From Plumapathes pennacea (Eukaryota > Cnidaria > Anthozoa > Antipatharia > Myriopathidae), in contig OZ038463.1 of NCBI GenBank assembly GCA_964036295.1, positions 37,249,178-37,313,177 on the forward strand: a stretch of 64,000 nt of DNA. The letters run 5' to 3'. Below the pieces are notes generated by a model. The model worked only from the letters and a program-made list of their open reading frames with translations. It did not search any database and was not told the DNA's origin. The position numbers were made by a program, and so were the translations under genes. Positions 20,801 through 32,600 of the stretch are shown here, piece by piece. The stretch's first letter is position 1. Every line of letters starts with the position of its first letter.

Positions 20801-21818
20801 GGCGAGAGACTGAAAGAGAAAATTGAAGTTGATCACTCTTGGGAGTGAAAGGTTTAAAAGATACCATTCACCTATAGTACATGTACTTGTACTGTAGCTG
20901 TTGTGACCATGTTATTTTCACCTTTGCACATAAATTGGATTTTCCTGACATCAATTTACATCTAAATTGAGCATATATTTTTTGCTGGGGAGGTTAAGAA
21001 GTTAATCAGTATTTTCTTGTTGGATTCTTTATTTTGAATTTATTTAATGGTCATGGATTATTTGTGTTTTACTCCACAGCCTCTCCACCTGCCGTTACAT
21101 CCAACTCTAATCATCAGTCTCAAACAAAGAAGAAAAAACATGAAACAAAGGCTGAACAATGCACAGGTTAGCATTCAGAAACTTCACCAACTCTTTGAAT
21201 AGAATTTAGTAAAATTAAAATTAAAATATATTTTATTTTGATTTATTAAAATTTAAATATTTGTCTGACAAAAATAGCTAAAAAGAGGTGTCTACAAAAT
21301 AATGAGTTTAACTGTAAGATTTAGCTTGTTGATTCCTACCCCCACCCCTGAGAGCCACATCCCTTAACCAAGTAAGGCCCAGACCCCCAGGCTGACTCTC
21401 CCACCTGAAATTTTGTTAAGATTGGCATCTGTGGAGGTAACTGCAGTCTATATTCATGTCACACTCCAGTTGGAGTCACATAATTTCTGGCTAATATATC
21501 ACGTATCACAATATTGCAGAAGACGTGCTGGACTTCCAGTGTCAGTTCCTGTGGGAGTTTTTGCATCATCTGCTGGCCAGCACAAAGTACAGCAGCATCA
21601 TTACGTGGAAGAACCAAGCCAAGGGAATCTTCAGACTTCTCGATCACAACTCTGTGGCTCGCTTGTGGGGCATTCAGAAGAAACGAAAAAATATGACGTA
21701 TGACAAGTTGAGCCGTGCATTGCGCTACTACTACAGCAAGAACATTCTAAAGAAGGTAGATGGCCAGAGACTGACATATAAGTTTGTCAAGAACTTGAGT
21801 GGAAAGAAATACCCCTAG
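17892..21818 (+). CDS. ETS-domain transcription factor, ESE-like, 8 coding exons
   Basis: Exons: 17892-17915, 18947-19130, 19418-19525, 19732-19812, 19962-20054, 20203-20319, 21080-21166 and 21520-21818. Total 993 nt in one frame, or 330 aa. The last exon encodes a complete C-terminal ETS winged helix, with FLWEFLHHLL, ARLWGIQKKRKNMTYDKL and recognition helix KLSRALRYYYSKNIL, whose two arginines contact GGAA, followed by VDGQRLTYKFVKNLSG. The VDGxRLxYKFxKN ending and near-C-terminal position are most like the ESE group (ELF3, EHF, ELF5). This is by memory, so the subfamily is tentative. Residues 1-230 are acidic and Ser/Asp-rich with a basic KKKKHETK just before the ETS domain; no Pointed domain was recognised. 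All internal introns are phase 1 except the first (phase 0). The tiny first exon (MSRAFVPQ) is preceded by a strong acceptor at 17880, so the 5' UTR is probably spliced. Confidence 0.87.
18650..18902. mobile_element. MITE in ETS intron 1
   Basis: The termini TAATACCCTATTCACACC (left) and GGTGTGAACGAGGTGTTA (right) are imperfect inverted repeats; both ends also contain AAACCTGTTTAA or TTTAAACAGG. TAA/TTA at the termini suggests a 3-bp target duplication. It ends 44 bp before ETS exon 2. Confidence 0.65.
20516..20549 (+). repeat. CTGACGAAG...ACGTCAGCT motif element
   Basis: CTCTGACGAAGGACTAACGG followed by TCAAAACGTCAGCT. The ends CTGACG and CGTCAG form a short palindrome. An inverted relative lies at 15898-15955, so this is a dispersed family, possibly a fragment of a larger element. 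Confidence 0.5.
20644..20852 (+). mobile_element. Dispersed repeat, copy 2, with inverted ends
   Basis: CCTATTCACTTCCAAGT at the left and ACTCTTGGGAGTGAAAGG at the right are imperfect inverted repeats, so this is probably a MITE. The right two-thirds match the copy at 15566-15730. It is in the ETS intron before exon 7. Confidence 0.65.
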
Positions 21819-22381
21819 GGTGATGGACACACAGTAGCAAGCATTGGACAATGAATATGATGTACAGAAATATGGTACACATACTGTAGAGTGTATGCCC
21901 TGCTACAGGGAACAGGATCAGCTCCAGTTCTTACGTACGATAATGGATAATCTCAGCTCGGGTTTCCATCTCTCATGAATCAGCAGGAAACCTGTTTAAA
22001 CTTGTTTGACAAGAAACTTTCTTGCTTTGTCTGGAGCCATTATCTGGTCAAATTTTATTCTTTGTGGGACAAAAGTCCCTAATGACAAAAAAAGACCACA
22101 GCCGCAGCTGGGTGACAAACAGACTGAGTATGACTAATGGTAACTGTTCAAAAGTCTCTAAACTTGTCCATATTAGTTTTAAGAATGTATATACATGCAC
22201 ATCCTGTGCTGCACTGCTTCTTGGCCACTAACAGGCACAATAATTAATGCAGCAGCTGATATAATTTAGTGGCTCTAAAAATATGTTTCTGAGGTCTTTG
22301 AGAACTTGGTTTCCACTTGTGGAGGTCACAATATAAATATTTCAATGTCCAGTATTTTAAACAGCAGAAAATGTGAATAGT

Positions 22382-22387
22382 AATAAA
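22382..22387 (+). terminator. Poly(A) signal AATAAA, probable ETS gene 3' end
   Basis: AATAAA about 560 nt after the ETS stop codon; another lies close to 22449. Confidence 0.4.
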
Positions 22388-23173
22388 TCTGAAAATAGGC
22401 ATTTTACGAGTATGACTTGATTATGTGCAAGATTCATCAAACATTTGCAGAATAAACAAATGATTATAAGAGTTCAGTATTATGCACTACGTACACTGTC
22501 AGTTCAACATTACGATTGTTTGTGTGAACAGTTCTGTGAAATTGCAGGGGAATATTTGGATGCAAAGGAGGGGTCAATTTTTAGCAGAGGATGAGGTGCA
22601 TGGAAATGCAGTATTTTTGCCTGAAAAGAACTAAAAATCTCAGAGAATTACAGGAGGATAGTTAAAGGACCTCTGGGGGGAATCATTATTTGGGAATGAG
22701 CTACATGTACTCCCCCCACCCCACCCCCCAACATACAAATACACACACACACCACAACATAGGTATCAACTCCTGGTCCATAAACACCCTGATTGTCTTA
22801 ATACTTGTGTGTGTGAAGCACTTTTAATATCACTTCTTTCAATATAGCTATAAAACAAAAAGTTTATAAAAAATATTGAATTTGTTTTTCTTTTGGAGCG
22901 TGTTGTGAACGTCATAAAGACAAAAACATCTTCTTGCGTTTCGCGTTTGTCCCGCAAATACTTATATCCAGACAAGGAACCCGATATAATAGCAGTTATT
23001 TTTAAGTTTCAATATGATATTCATCATCGGCTGCATTGTCGCACTTTGTTGCTATGATATTTCAATACATACTAAAACATGACAGCGTAAAACGTGCTAC
23101 GGCTTTTCAAGGCATATTTGCAATGTCAGCTCAAGCGACTAAATTGGGGACCGTATTCATGTACGTCAGTATA

Positions 23174-23222
23174 TAATATCAGAAGCCGATTACCCCCGGG
23201 TAATGGGCTTCTGATAATATTA
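23174..23222. repeat. Near-perfect 23-bp hairpin
   Basis: ATAATATCAGAAGCC then GATTACCC pairs with GGGTAATGGGCTTCTGATAA; the loop is only a few bases. It lies about 400 bp upstream of the first transporter ATG. Confidence 0.65.
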
Positions 23223-23627
23223 AACGCTGTAGTATTTTTACAAATTTTAGTAACGCAAATCGGAGTGCGAGCCCGCGCGCCTTCCTGCCTCTTTGCGCGC
23301 TCGCTCGCTACACAGTCTCGTCGATCTTATAGGGAAAAGGAGGGTTTTTCGCCGACTAAAGAAGTATGATCCAGGAGCCTCGAAAGCCATTGTAAATCAC
23401 CCAAGAAAACAGGAAGTTCAGTACAACGGAAGTGACAGGAAGTTATGCTCGGATGCCTTGTTTGTTTTGATTGGCCAGCTGTTTGATTGAGTGACAGGAG
23501 ACTCATGCGCTGAAGGAAGGTCGATAACACTGAAATCACTGCGATGTGATCGTATGTGGCTTCAGAGGTTCCTTCGGGGCAGAAAAGCGAATGGATCACA
23601 TTCTGGGCGAGTAAAAGTGGACCGAAA

Positions 23628-26600
23628 ATGATCAACGAAATAACAGAAGGAGTAATGTCGCGGGAATATAGGCCCAGAAAGGTTCGACTGATTTATATTT
23701 TTGCGGCCGGCTTTTGCCCGACGCTTGCAGACGCATAGAACGATAATTTTGACTTTCTTATATATTTCTAGGGCTCAAAAATTATGAGTGCCGATGTAGC
23801 TCCAGATCCCCATATGAAAGGATTTTACAGCAACGATCTTGAGGTGGAAGATGCTGAGATTAAAGGTAAAAATGCAATTCAATGCATTGTCGAGGTGTAG
23901 TCGTATACCCGCTCTTAAATTTATCAGCTCTCTGCCAGGTGTTCTTATTGACCATTTCAAAACCGTCGTTTTCGACCGTATCGACTCTTCTTTAGTTCAC
24001 TGAAGAGTTTTCAAACCCAAAGAGTTTCAGTAACAGAGTTAACAGTCTATATGAATTGGAGAACACAGCTTCGCTCGTTCGACCCATTCTTGTTATAGAC
24101 GGGCACTCCACATGTCGTTTCTTTGCTTGATCAATAATGCAAACGTACCACAGCTTGGCAAGTTGCGAACAGACTTTGAATATTGCAAGATTTCCGTGAT
24201 GCTGCAAGTTATGAGTCTGATATATTTAATGTCCGCTCTTCTGAGGAAGAATAGAAATTGTTTTGGTTTGTTTTGACCAAACTGTTTTGGTAAGAACATG
24301 TGTGGTCACTTGAAATGCAAAACGCACTACTTTATGGGCTATTTGCAAATGTACAGTTGTCACTTGAGAACGCATCAGATACCCCCCCATTTGCGTCGGC
24401 TGGTTGTACATGCAGCGCCTCTTTGGTGGTAGTTATTTACATTGTACCTTCTCGGCCCAGGAGACCATGGGCAAAACGCGGAACAAATAATTTAGTGAGA
24501 TGTGCACCGTCACCTCACAAGGCTGCCTTGAGATAAAGTGCACAGGATATGTCATTGTGTCTTGATTAATAGCCTGCGAATCGAATACAGCCGTCTCGCA
24601 GGCGCGTGAGTTTGCTTTTTTTTTCTTTTTTTTTTTTCGCACTTTCTGCTTCTCGCCAACAAATTGTACAAAACTGACTCTTAGGGCCCGATGGTTTGGT
24701 AACATAACAATTTAGGTTAACAGACATAACGGGTGTATATTATAGTGTGTTTATACCATAAAGATCAGAACCCTGGAACTCTGTTGCATAAGGAACGGCT
24801 GTACAAAAGCAACCCGGACAGCCAACCTCATTATGCGTGATGTACGAGTTTTTAATATATTTTCCTGTTCCGTTTTGTGGATGACTGGGTGCACGAAATA
24901 TTATCAACGAATAAAGGCGTAATCTAACACTTGTTGACGTCTTGGCAGTCCCAGATATTGTTCGTGTGCCAAGTGTCGCTTTACAATTAAAAAAAAAAAC
25001 TTTTATACATAAACAACATCGCGTGAATTGAAAGTGAATATAAAAATAGACTCGTTTCCCTGACAAACTTCGTATGTTTTTACAGTGTTATGCGAGTTTT
25101 ACACCTGACTTACGTATTCCTACGTCCTCATGCTGAAAATGACGGTCAATATCACACAACATACGCGCGCATCTATTACGTATATTGACTTCCGGTCATC
25201 TTCTTAGTAACCAGGCCCCGAGCTTATTTCACAAGAACCGTCAAGCACGCTGGCTTCGAACATGGACGAGATCAGACGGCCGGTGAATAGCCACGTTTTT
25301 GCTCATGGAATTCACATTTTTCCCTGGATAAATTCTCAAATCTTTGTTTTTCTTTAGAGTGATGACGAAACTCCTGGGCCGATTGATTTTGGAGTCGCGC
25401 AGCCGGCGCTCTATTACGATGAACGCGACTTTCGAAGTAGGAAAAATAATTTTTGCCGGAAGTTGTGAAATAGCTTGGCGCTGTAATTTTGTATCCCTGT
25501 ACTTATTACGTGTTTTTCTCTTCAGACCATCGTCAAATACTCGTAGGAGTTCACATCCCAATAAGAAAACAGCCCAAGAAACATCATCACCACAGCCAAC
25601 GACACCACCACCATCACAGAAAGAAGCGCAGAGATACCGGCGACTTTGGCCAAAATGACACAGGTATTAGTTCCTCGTAAACAGAGTTTAGTTTAGCGGT
25701 GTGGCGTTCAACGAAGACCTTCCGAGCAGTTTTGTGTGAGCACGGCCGGCGCTTTCGAGCGAAACTCGCGTTCACATGGCGGAACGAGCTCAATTGTTCT
25801 ATAAGAAATTTGTTTGGACTTTGTCTCTTAGCCTCTCATCCAAACAAAGTGGTCGTAAGAAGTTAGGATTTTATTTTTATTTTTTTTTTTTTTCTGCGAG
25901 TCAAAATGTTTCCAATTTTGAGGAAGCACGTGAGAACCTTGTGGCATTCGAAGAAAACATAGTTTTAAACTCACTGGAAAATCCCGTGGATTATTTTATG
26001 TGAAACAAGTGTTTCAACACAAACTCATTTGGCCTGATCTGTGCAATATTTAGTGTTTTTAGTGGCATGTGTTGTGTATTTTTATATATGAAAACCACAG
26101 TTTACCAGGGGATGCAGCACAATAATTATTGAGTTCTGACTGTGTACGTGTTCAATTCATGACCTTGACTCCATCACTGATAATTTATTATAGTGCTTGC
26201 TGTCAGCCCCCCCCCCCCCCCCCCCTACAATTATGCTTGCAATATTGATATTAAATCATACTTTGTGACATCTCATTATTACCAGAAAACAAGACAAACC
26301 AGGAAACAACTGTATTTATACATACAGCACAGTGAAGTTGTTAACCCTAAACCATGGTTACCCAAGGCCATGACTCAACATTACTAAACTCCGCTAATGC
26401 AATAATAAAGTATAGGCTAAAATAATACTGCACATCAATAGTATTGATAGAAAATGCCAAATATTTTCTTCAGAAAAACAACAACAACACAAGCACATAA
26501 AAAATACACTTTTTCCATTAAAAATTTATGTGCCAGGCAGGTTCAGAAATTTAGAATGGTCCTCCCTTACTTGCATAATAAAATAATATTGTGTTGAGTG

Positions 26601-29600
26601 TTAGTGGGAGCTCCTGAAAGAGGTCTTAGTCTTTGTTTGATTACTAACTATTTGTTTTTTGTTACTTCATCAGAACAGACATCAGCATTGCCAACTGACA
26701 AGGTTCGCTTTATCCTTGGTGGTGAAGAGGCTGACCATCAACACAAGCTCTTCACAGAAATGGACGAGTACCTGTGTGATGCTAATGGTGTTAAAGAATG
26801 GAAAGAAACAGCACGCTGGCTTAAGTTTGAGGAGGACGTAGAGGAAGGTGGAGATCGCTGGAGCAAACCACACGTGGCTACTTTATCCCTGTACAGCTTG
26901 TTTGAACTTAGAAGTTGTCTCATCAAGGGAACTGTACTTCTGGACATGAATGCCTCCAACTTGCAACAGATTGCTGGTAAAGGGTTGTCTATTGGTCTCT
27001 TTCCTCTCACTTTCTCCTAATATATTTTCCATTTTCTAATGGCTTCATCTATCTGAGACCACAGCACACATCAAGCAACATTCTAACCCTAACCGTACCA
27101 ATCTCGGGTAGCATCTTAGAAATACTGCTGCCTGACAGAGCTAATATTCTTGTCATCAATATTATCCCAACTTTCTTTATATATTGGGTCTGCTTGTAAT
27201 GGTGCAACCTTGTAAGTGTCTACATTTCCTTATTGTTGTGTATTTTTCCTTCTGGGTCTACAGATCTCATCCTTGATGACCTCGTCTACACCAATCAGAT
27301 GGAACATGAGAACAGGCAGAGTTTGAGGGATGTCTTGATGAAACACCACAGACATCAATGTGATAAGCAGAAACGTAAAAACAAGGTCGGCTTAGGTTTA
27401 CGCAAAACTTCAATGCCGATGTTTGACTTAGGAAAGAAGTTGGAGGGAATCACTGGATCAAAATCTGTTCCAAATAATCTCCCTGAAAAGGAGAAAGATC
27501 AGCCTGAAGTGACCGAGGGGCAGAAAAGTCAGCAATTCCCTCATTTGCCATCTGCTGTAGATTTGGTGAAGGAAGATGAAGAATGTGATCATGGTAACAG
27601 TAAAGATGTGTGCATTGAAAAGGTAGGATTGTACTGAATCAGACATTCAAATGATTGTGTTGGGACTACTGCTGTACAAGTGAAAGTGTTTGGTTTATTT
27701 AGAGCCATATTACACAGTATGTTCTGTAAATATTTACCAAAAATGAAGCTCTTGAGCACATTTCAGTTTATGAGCATCAAAGCAAAGCAGAGAAGTTAGG
27801 ATAAAATGAGATGACTTGTCCAATATTACCTACAGTTGAAGCTCCCGTTAGCGGTCCCCTTGGAAAGCAGAAAAAGTGTCTGTTCATAACTGTCCACTTG
27901 TGAAAATGTGTAAATGCAGAGTTTGACTGTCTGCAAGTACAGTTGTCCACTTCCATGAGTTTCGTCCAGAGAGCTTTGACTGTATTCAAAAGCATTTTGC
28001 ATCAGGTTTGAGAGAAGTGTAGAAATACTTCATATCACACACTGGTCAATCTGTTACTGCAGCACAGCGCAGCCCATGTTTAACACATTTTGCCCATTTC
28101 ACAGTCAGCAACAAACCCTAACTTCATGAAGAAGATCCCACCTGGTGCTGAAGCCTGTAATGTGCTGGTTGGGGAACTGGACTTTCTAAAGAAGCCAGTC
28201 ATTGCATTTGTGCGTCTAGAAAATGCTCTTCTACTGGGAGACATGACGGAAGTGCCAATTCAAACCAGATTCTTGTTCTTTATGTTGGGTCCAGCAGGTG
28301 CACCCGGTCGCTACCATGAAGTGGGTAGGGCCATTGCTACTATTATGACTGATGAGGTAAGCAAGGGATTTATATTGTGCACTTCTCACCTGTCGTAAAT
28401 GTTTGCAAGCACTTGAGTGTACATTGTTTGTGAATATATCTGTTCTGTGCACAGGCTAGTGCAGAAGGTTTTTTGTGCAAGGTTGGGTTTATATTTAAAG
28501 TATGCTGGCAGATTAGTGATTATAGCAAAAAGATAAGGAGGCTGTCAACAGCTGGTATACTGAGTAAAGAAATGAACAAACTAAAGCACTTTGTCATGTT
28601 TGTAATAAATTTGTTGTTTTATTCAGCCCAAGCTGGAGTATTTAGGAAAACGTCCATAAGTTGATCAGAAAATTTTAAACAGGTCTTGGCCATGGCAGCT
28701 GTAAGTCTAGTATTTTGAAAGTAAAGCATAATTGTAATTCAGTAAATACTTAGGAAGTCAGCATTGTAAGACTCGGGGTTTCACAGGACACAGTCAGCAA
28801 AATTATTCTGACTTCACTCTTGTGTGTTTCAGATTTTCCATGAAGTTGCTTACAAGGCACACTGTAGAGAAGACTTGTTGGCTGGAATCGATGAGTTCCT
28901 CATGCAGGTGAGTTTACCTACACTTGACTTTGATCTGTAAACATGGTGGTGCATTCTCACTTTCCTGTGAGCAGTGGTTTCTCCTGCACCCAAAATTCTA
29001 TGAGAGAGAAACTGGTTTCTCTCCCATCCTAAGATTAAACCACTGCTTGCAGGGTATATTGCTCTTGGACACTCTACATACTTTTGCTGCTGTGATCATG
29101 TCAGTTTTTTATTTTTGTTTTATTTTTGTTTTGTTTTGTTTGTTTGTTTGTTTATTTGTTGGTTGGTTGGTTTTTGTTGTTTTTTTTTACTGAATATCTA
29201 GGCATTGCTTACAGAATTGATCTGGGAATAATGACTAGAGTACTCTGCTGTTGAACTTTCTGTTTAAACAGTTCATTTGATCGAGTCAGAGCTCTAAACG
29301 AGTTCACATTTCGTGCTCGTCTAGCGCTTTGACCTGGATTGATATCAGATCGGTGTGTCGACTTCCTCAAGTGACGTCATCTCAAGTCTCGCGTTTGTGT
29401 CAACAGGTTATTGTGTTGCCCCCCGGGGAGTGGGATCCCAACATTCGTATTGAGCCGCCGGACGCTGTCCAGTCGCAGGAGGGACGCTTGTTATCTGGCG
29501 TGGGAGGAGGCTGCAACGGCAACGGAGACGACGAGGAGCACGACCCCGCGGGAGACCGGGAAGAGGCGCTCAGACGGACGGGCAGGTCAGTCACGTGTTC

Positions 29601-32600
29601 TTTCAACCTTGAACTGTCACTTTTTTTTTTTCGGTTTTTAGTTGTGAATCGACAGTTTGTCGTGATTTGAAAGTGGAAGTTTGTCTGTTGAAGTTTTGAA
29701 ATCTGAGGTGTTTACACATACAGTGAAACCTGGATATAGCGAAGGTCAAGGGACAAGGAAGATGTGTTCGTTATAACAGGGAAGTTATAGCGAGGTTTCG
29801 CTCACATACATTTTACTGTAACGGGCTGAAGAATATCGTTCGTTATATCGAGGTTTTCGTTATACCAAGATTCGTTATATCGAGGTTTCACTGTAGCATC
29901 TAAAATGTCCAAAATGTGTTTTGTATCGTCTTTGAAGTACATTATTTTATTCAAAACATGTTCCTTTGGGCCTTGCTAAACTCCCTTGGGTTACGCGTTG
30001 CACTTTACTCATATTTCCTGTGGCCCCAAATGAGCAAAAGAAACTTGCCCTGACTGTAAACGGCTCGTTTATTGATGTACTAACGCTCGTGAGAGAACTG
30101 GAACTTATCATACTCGTTTCGTTCAGGTTCTTTGGAGGACTGAAGGCCGACATCTATCGGCGCGGTCGACATTACTGGAGCGACTTCAAGGACGCCCTCA
30201 GCCCACAATGCATAGCGTCCGTCATCTTTATCTACTTTGCTTGTCTCACACCCATCATCACTTTCGGTGGCTTGATGAGCACCAAGACAGGAAACTTGAT
30301 GGTGAGAACTACGCACTTGTCATGATCAAGTTTCTGGTTTCACGTTTAAATTGACTTTGTGGCCGAACGGTCTGGGGTGGTGGACCTGAATCCGTAATGA
30401 AGGTCTGATAAAAGCCATGAGGTCGTGGGTTTAATTCCCACGACCGGTAGTAATAGGAAAGTTTTTCATGGGGAGGCAACTCCAACGGTTTTCCCTTTCC
30501 CTTTTCCACCGGCACTCGGGAGAATAGCCAACCACTTCCTATGCTTCGGGACTTAAATAAAGTTGTTGTTTTTTTCGCCTTGCCTCATGGACTAGTTCGT
30601 GCTCAAACTTTGTTCGGGAGTATTCTCTGAAAAAGTAGCTTCAGTATAATGTTGTTTAAGACGCTGAGTTGCCTTGCGTGCGTAAAGACATTCGTTTATT
30701 TGTTGGTGATGATGCCCAGATTTATAATTTTTTTTTTTTTTTTTTTCAGGGCGCGATGGAGCAGATGCTGGCTGGCGCCATCGGTGGCGTGTTGTTCTCG
30801 CTGTTTGGGGGGCAGCCTTTGATCATCCTAGGCGCCACTGGTCCCATGCTAGTATTCGAGGAAATCCTGTACTCATTCTGCGTTAGCGTGGAGCTCGATT
30901 ACCTCCCGTTTCGCTTCTGGATTGGAATGTGGACGATGATTTTCTGCCTGATCTTGGTGGTAACGGACGCCAGTTCTCTAGTACGCTACTTCACGCGTTT
31001 CACAGAAGAATCCTTTGCAACTCTGATCGCGCTAATTTTCATCTACGAAGGATTCAAGAAGATGTTTGAAGTTCTCACGGATAACCCGGTGCCCGAGGGA
31101 TATATAGCGCCTCATTACTGCCAGTGCTGCGATCCGAACGCTGTTTCCATGAACTCGAGCAACTTGTACGGGAACTGCACATTGTTGGATTATTCCATGA
31201 GAGACTGCGTGCCTTTTGGTGGTGAACTGCGGGGCGAGGCTTGTCACGACAACGTGTTTTTTCTCACTGTCATTCTGACTCTTGGGACGTTCGTTTTGGC
31301 CATTTCACTGAAAGGCTTCCGTAGCTCGTCTTACTTTCCAACAAAGGTAAATGCAGCATAGAACACGAGGTCGCTAATCCCTCGACGTAGTCACAATACA
31401 AATGTGGGTCATGTGACCACAATCATCAGGAGCAAATATGGGTCACGTGACCACAATAGTCACAAGCATGTTAGATTTCCTCAATAATGAAGTTTAGTTG
31501 CTCGAAAAATCTTACTGTTATCGCTGAGCAATGTGTTCGCACAAAGTGTAGGGACGTCAAGATGGGAATGAGTACAATCTCGTGGATCTTTTCAAATGTT
31601 TTGTCATTTATTGAAGTATTTCTTGTTTTCCAGGTGCGAGCTGTGGTGTCAGACTTCGCAGTTCTAATCGCCATTATCGTGATGGCTCTGGTCGATCTCA
31701 TCTTCAAAGTCAACACTCCCAAGCTGAAGATACCGCTGAAATTTGAGCCCACAGCCAGCGACAAGCGGGGCTGGCTGGTGCCTCCGCTGGGCAAAAATCC
31801 CGCATGGACCATCGTGGCCGCGAGCATTCCCGCCGTCTTGGCGACCATCCTGGTGTTCATGGACCAACAAATCACGGCGCTCATTGTGAACAGGAGAGAA
31901 CATAAACTCAAGGTGCTGATTGGTTGCTTTTTGTTTTGGTATACGATCTCTGATTAGTTGCTTTTGTTTTGGCCGTTTGATGCTATTGAGGTCTCTGATT
32001 GGTTGCTTTTTAGTTGAGTTTTTTTTGTTAAGTCCTTGCTCAAGAATTAAAAAGTCGGGTAATTTCACGACCCAGTAGCTGCCTTTTTTAAAGAATATGT
32101 TTGCTGTGACTTGACCGAGGAAAAAAGTGAATGATATGTATGTTGGAGGAACGAGCTGCTGTATGCTGTCAGTGGGCTGTTTTAATGTTTCTGTTGTCAC
32201 TGAGTTCCTAATTTACTGATCTGGTTTTCAGAAAGGTGCTGGTTACCACTTGGATCTTCTGTTGGTCGGTATTATTATCGGCATTTGCTCGGTGCTGGGT
32301 TTGCCGTGGGTAGTGGCAGCAACAGTACTGTCCGTCGGTCACGTACAGAGTTTGTTCGTGGAGTCCAGTTGCACAGCACCTGGGGAGAAGCCTACTTTCC
32401 TTGGAGTCAGGTACGAGTTTACTCCGTTTTAAACCGTCACGATGCGCACACATACAAAAAAACAGCAGTTTTAGCTTTTGACTCCCATTTAGTGTTCCCA
32501 CCCGATGAATCGTTTCACAGGGGGGAGTAAATTCTGGTTGGGGAGGCATAAGGATTGGATGCCCGTACATAGAGGTGTGAAATCTCCTTAGGTGCTCATC

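Larger units (their letters stand above)
21819..23627. other. ETS 3' UTR and spacer before the bicarbonate transporter
   Basis: Poly(A) signal candidates at 22382-22387 and near 22449 (+). C-rich and CA-rich simple sequence lies at about 22690-22755. A near-perfect hairpin is at 23174-23222. The promoter and 5' UTR of the transporter presumably lie in the last few hundred bases, which are more GC-rich. No coding sequence was seen. Confidence 0.5.

Noticed and set aside
30359..30442. A functional tRNA gene
   Set aside because: The T-arm and boxes are present but no 7-bp acceptor stem or proper anticodon arm could be folded, and a non-tRNA body follows; a SINE fits better.
31487..31957. A separate 156-aa protein
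   Set aside because: It is transporter exon 11 (31634-31912) with open intronic flanks.
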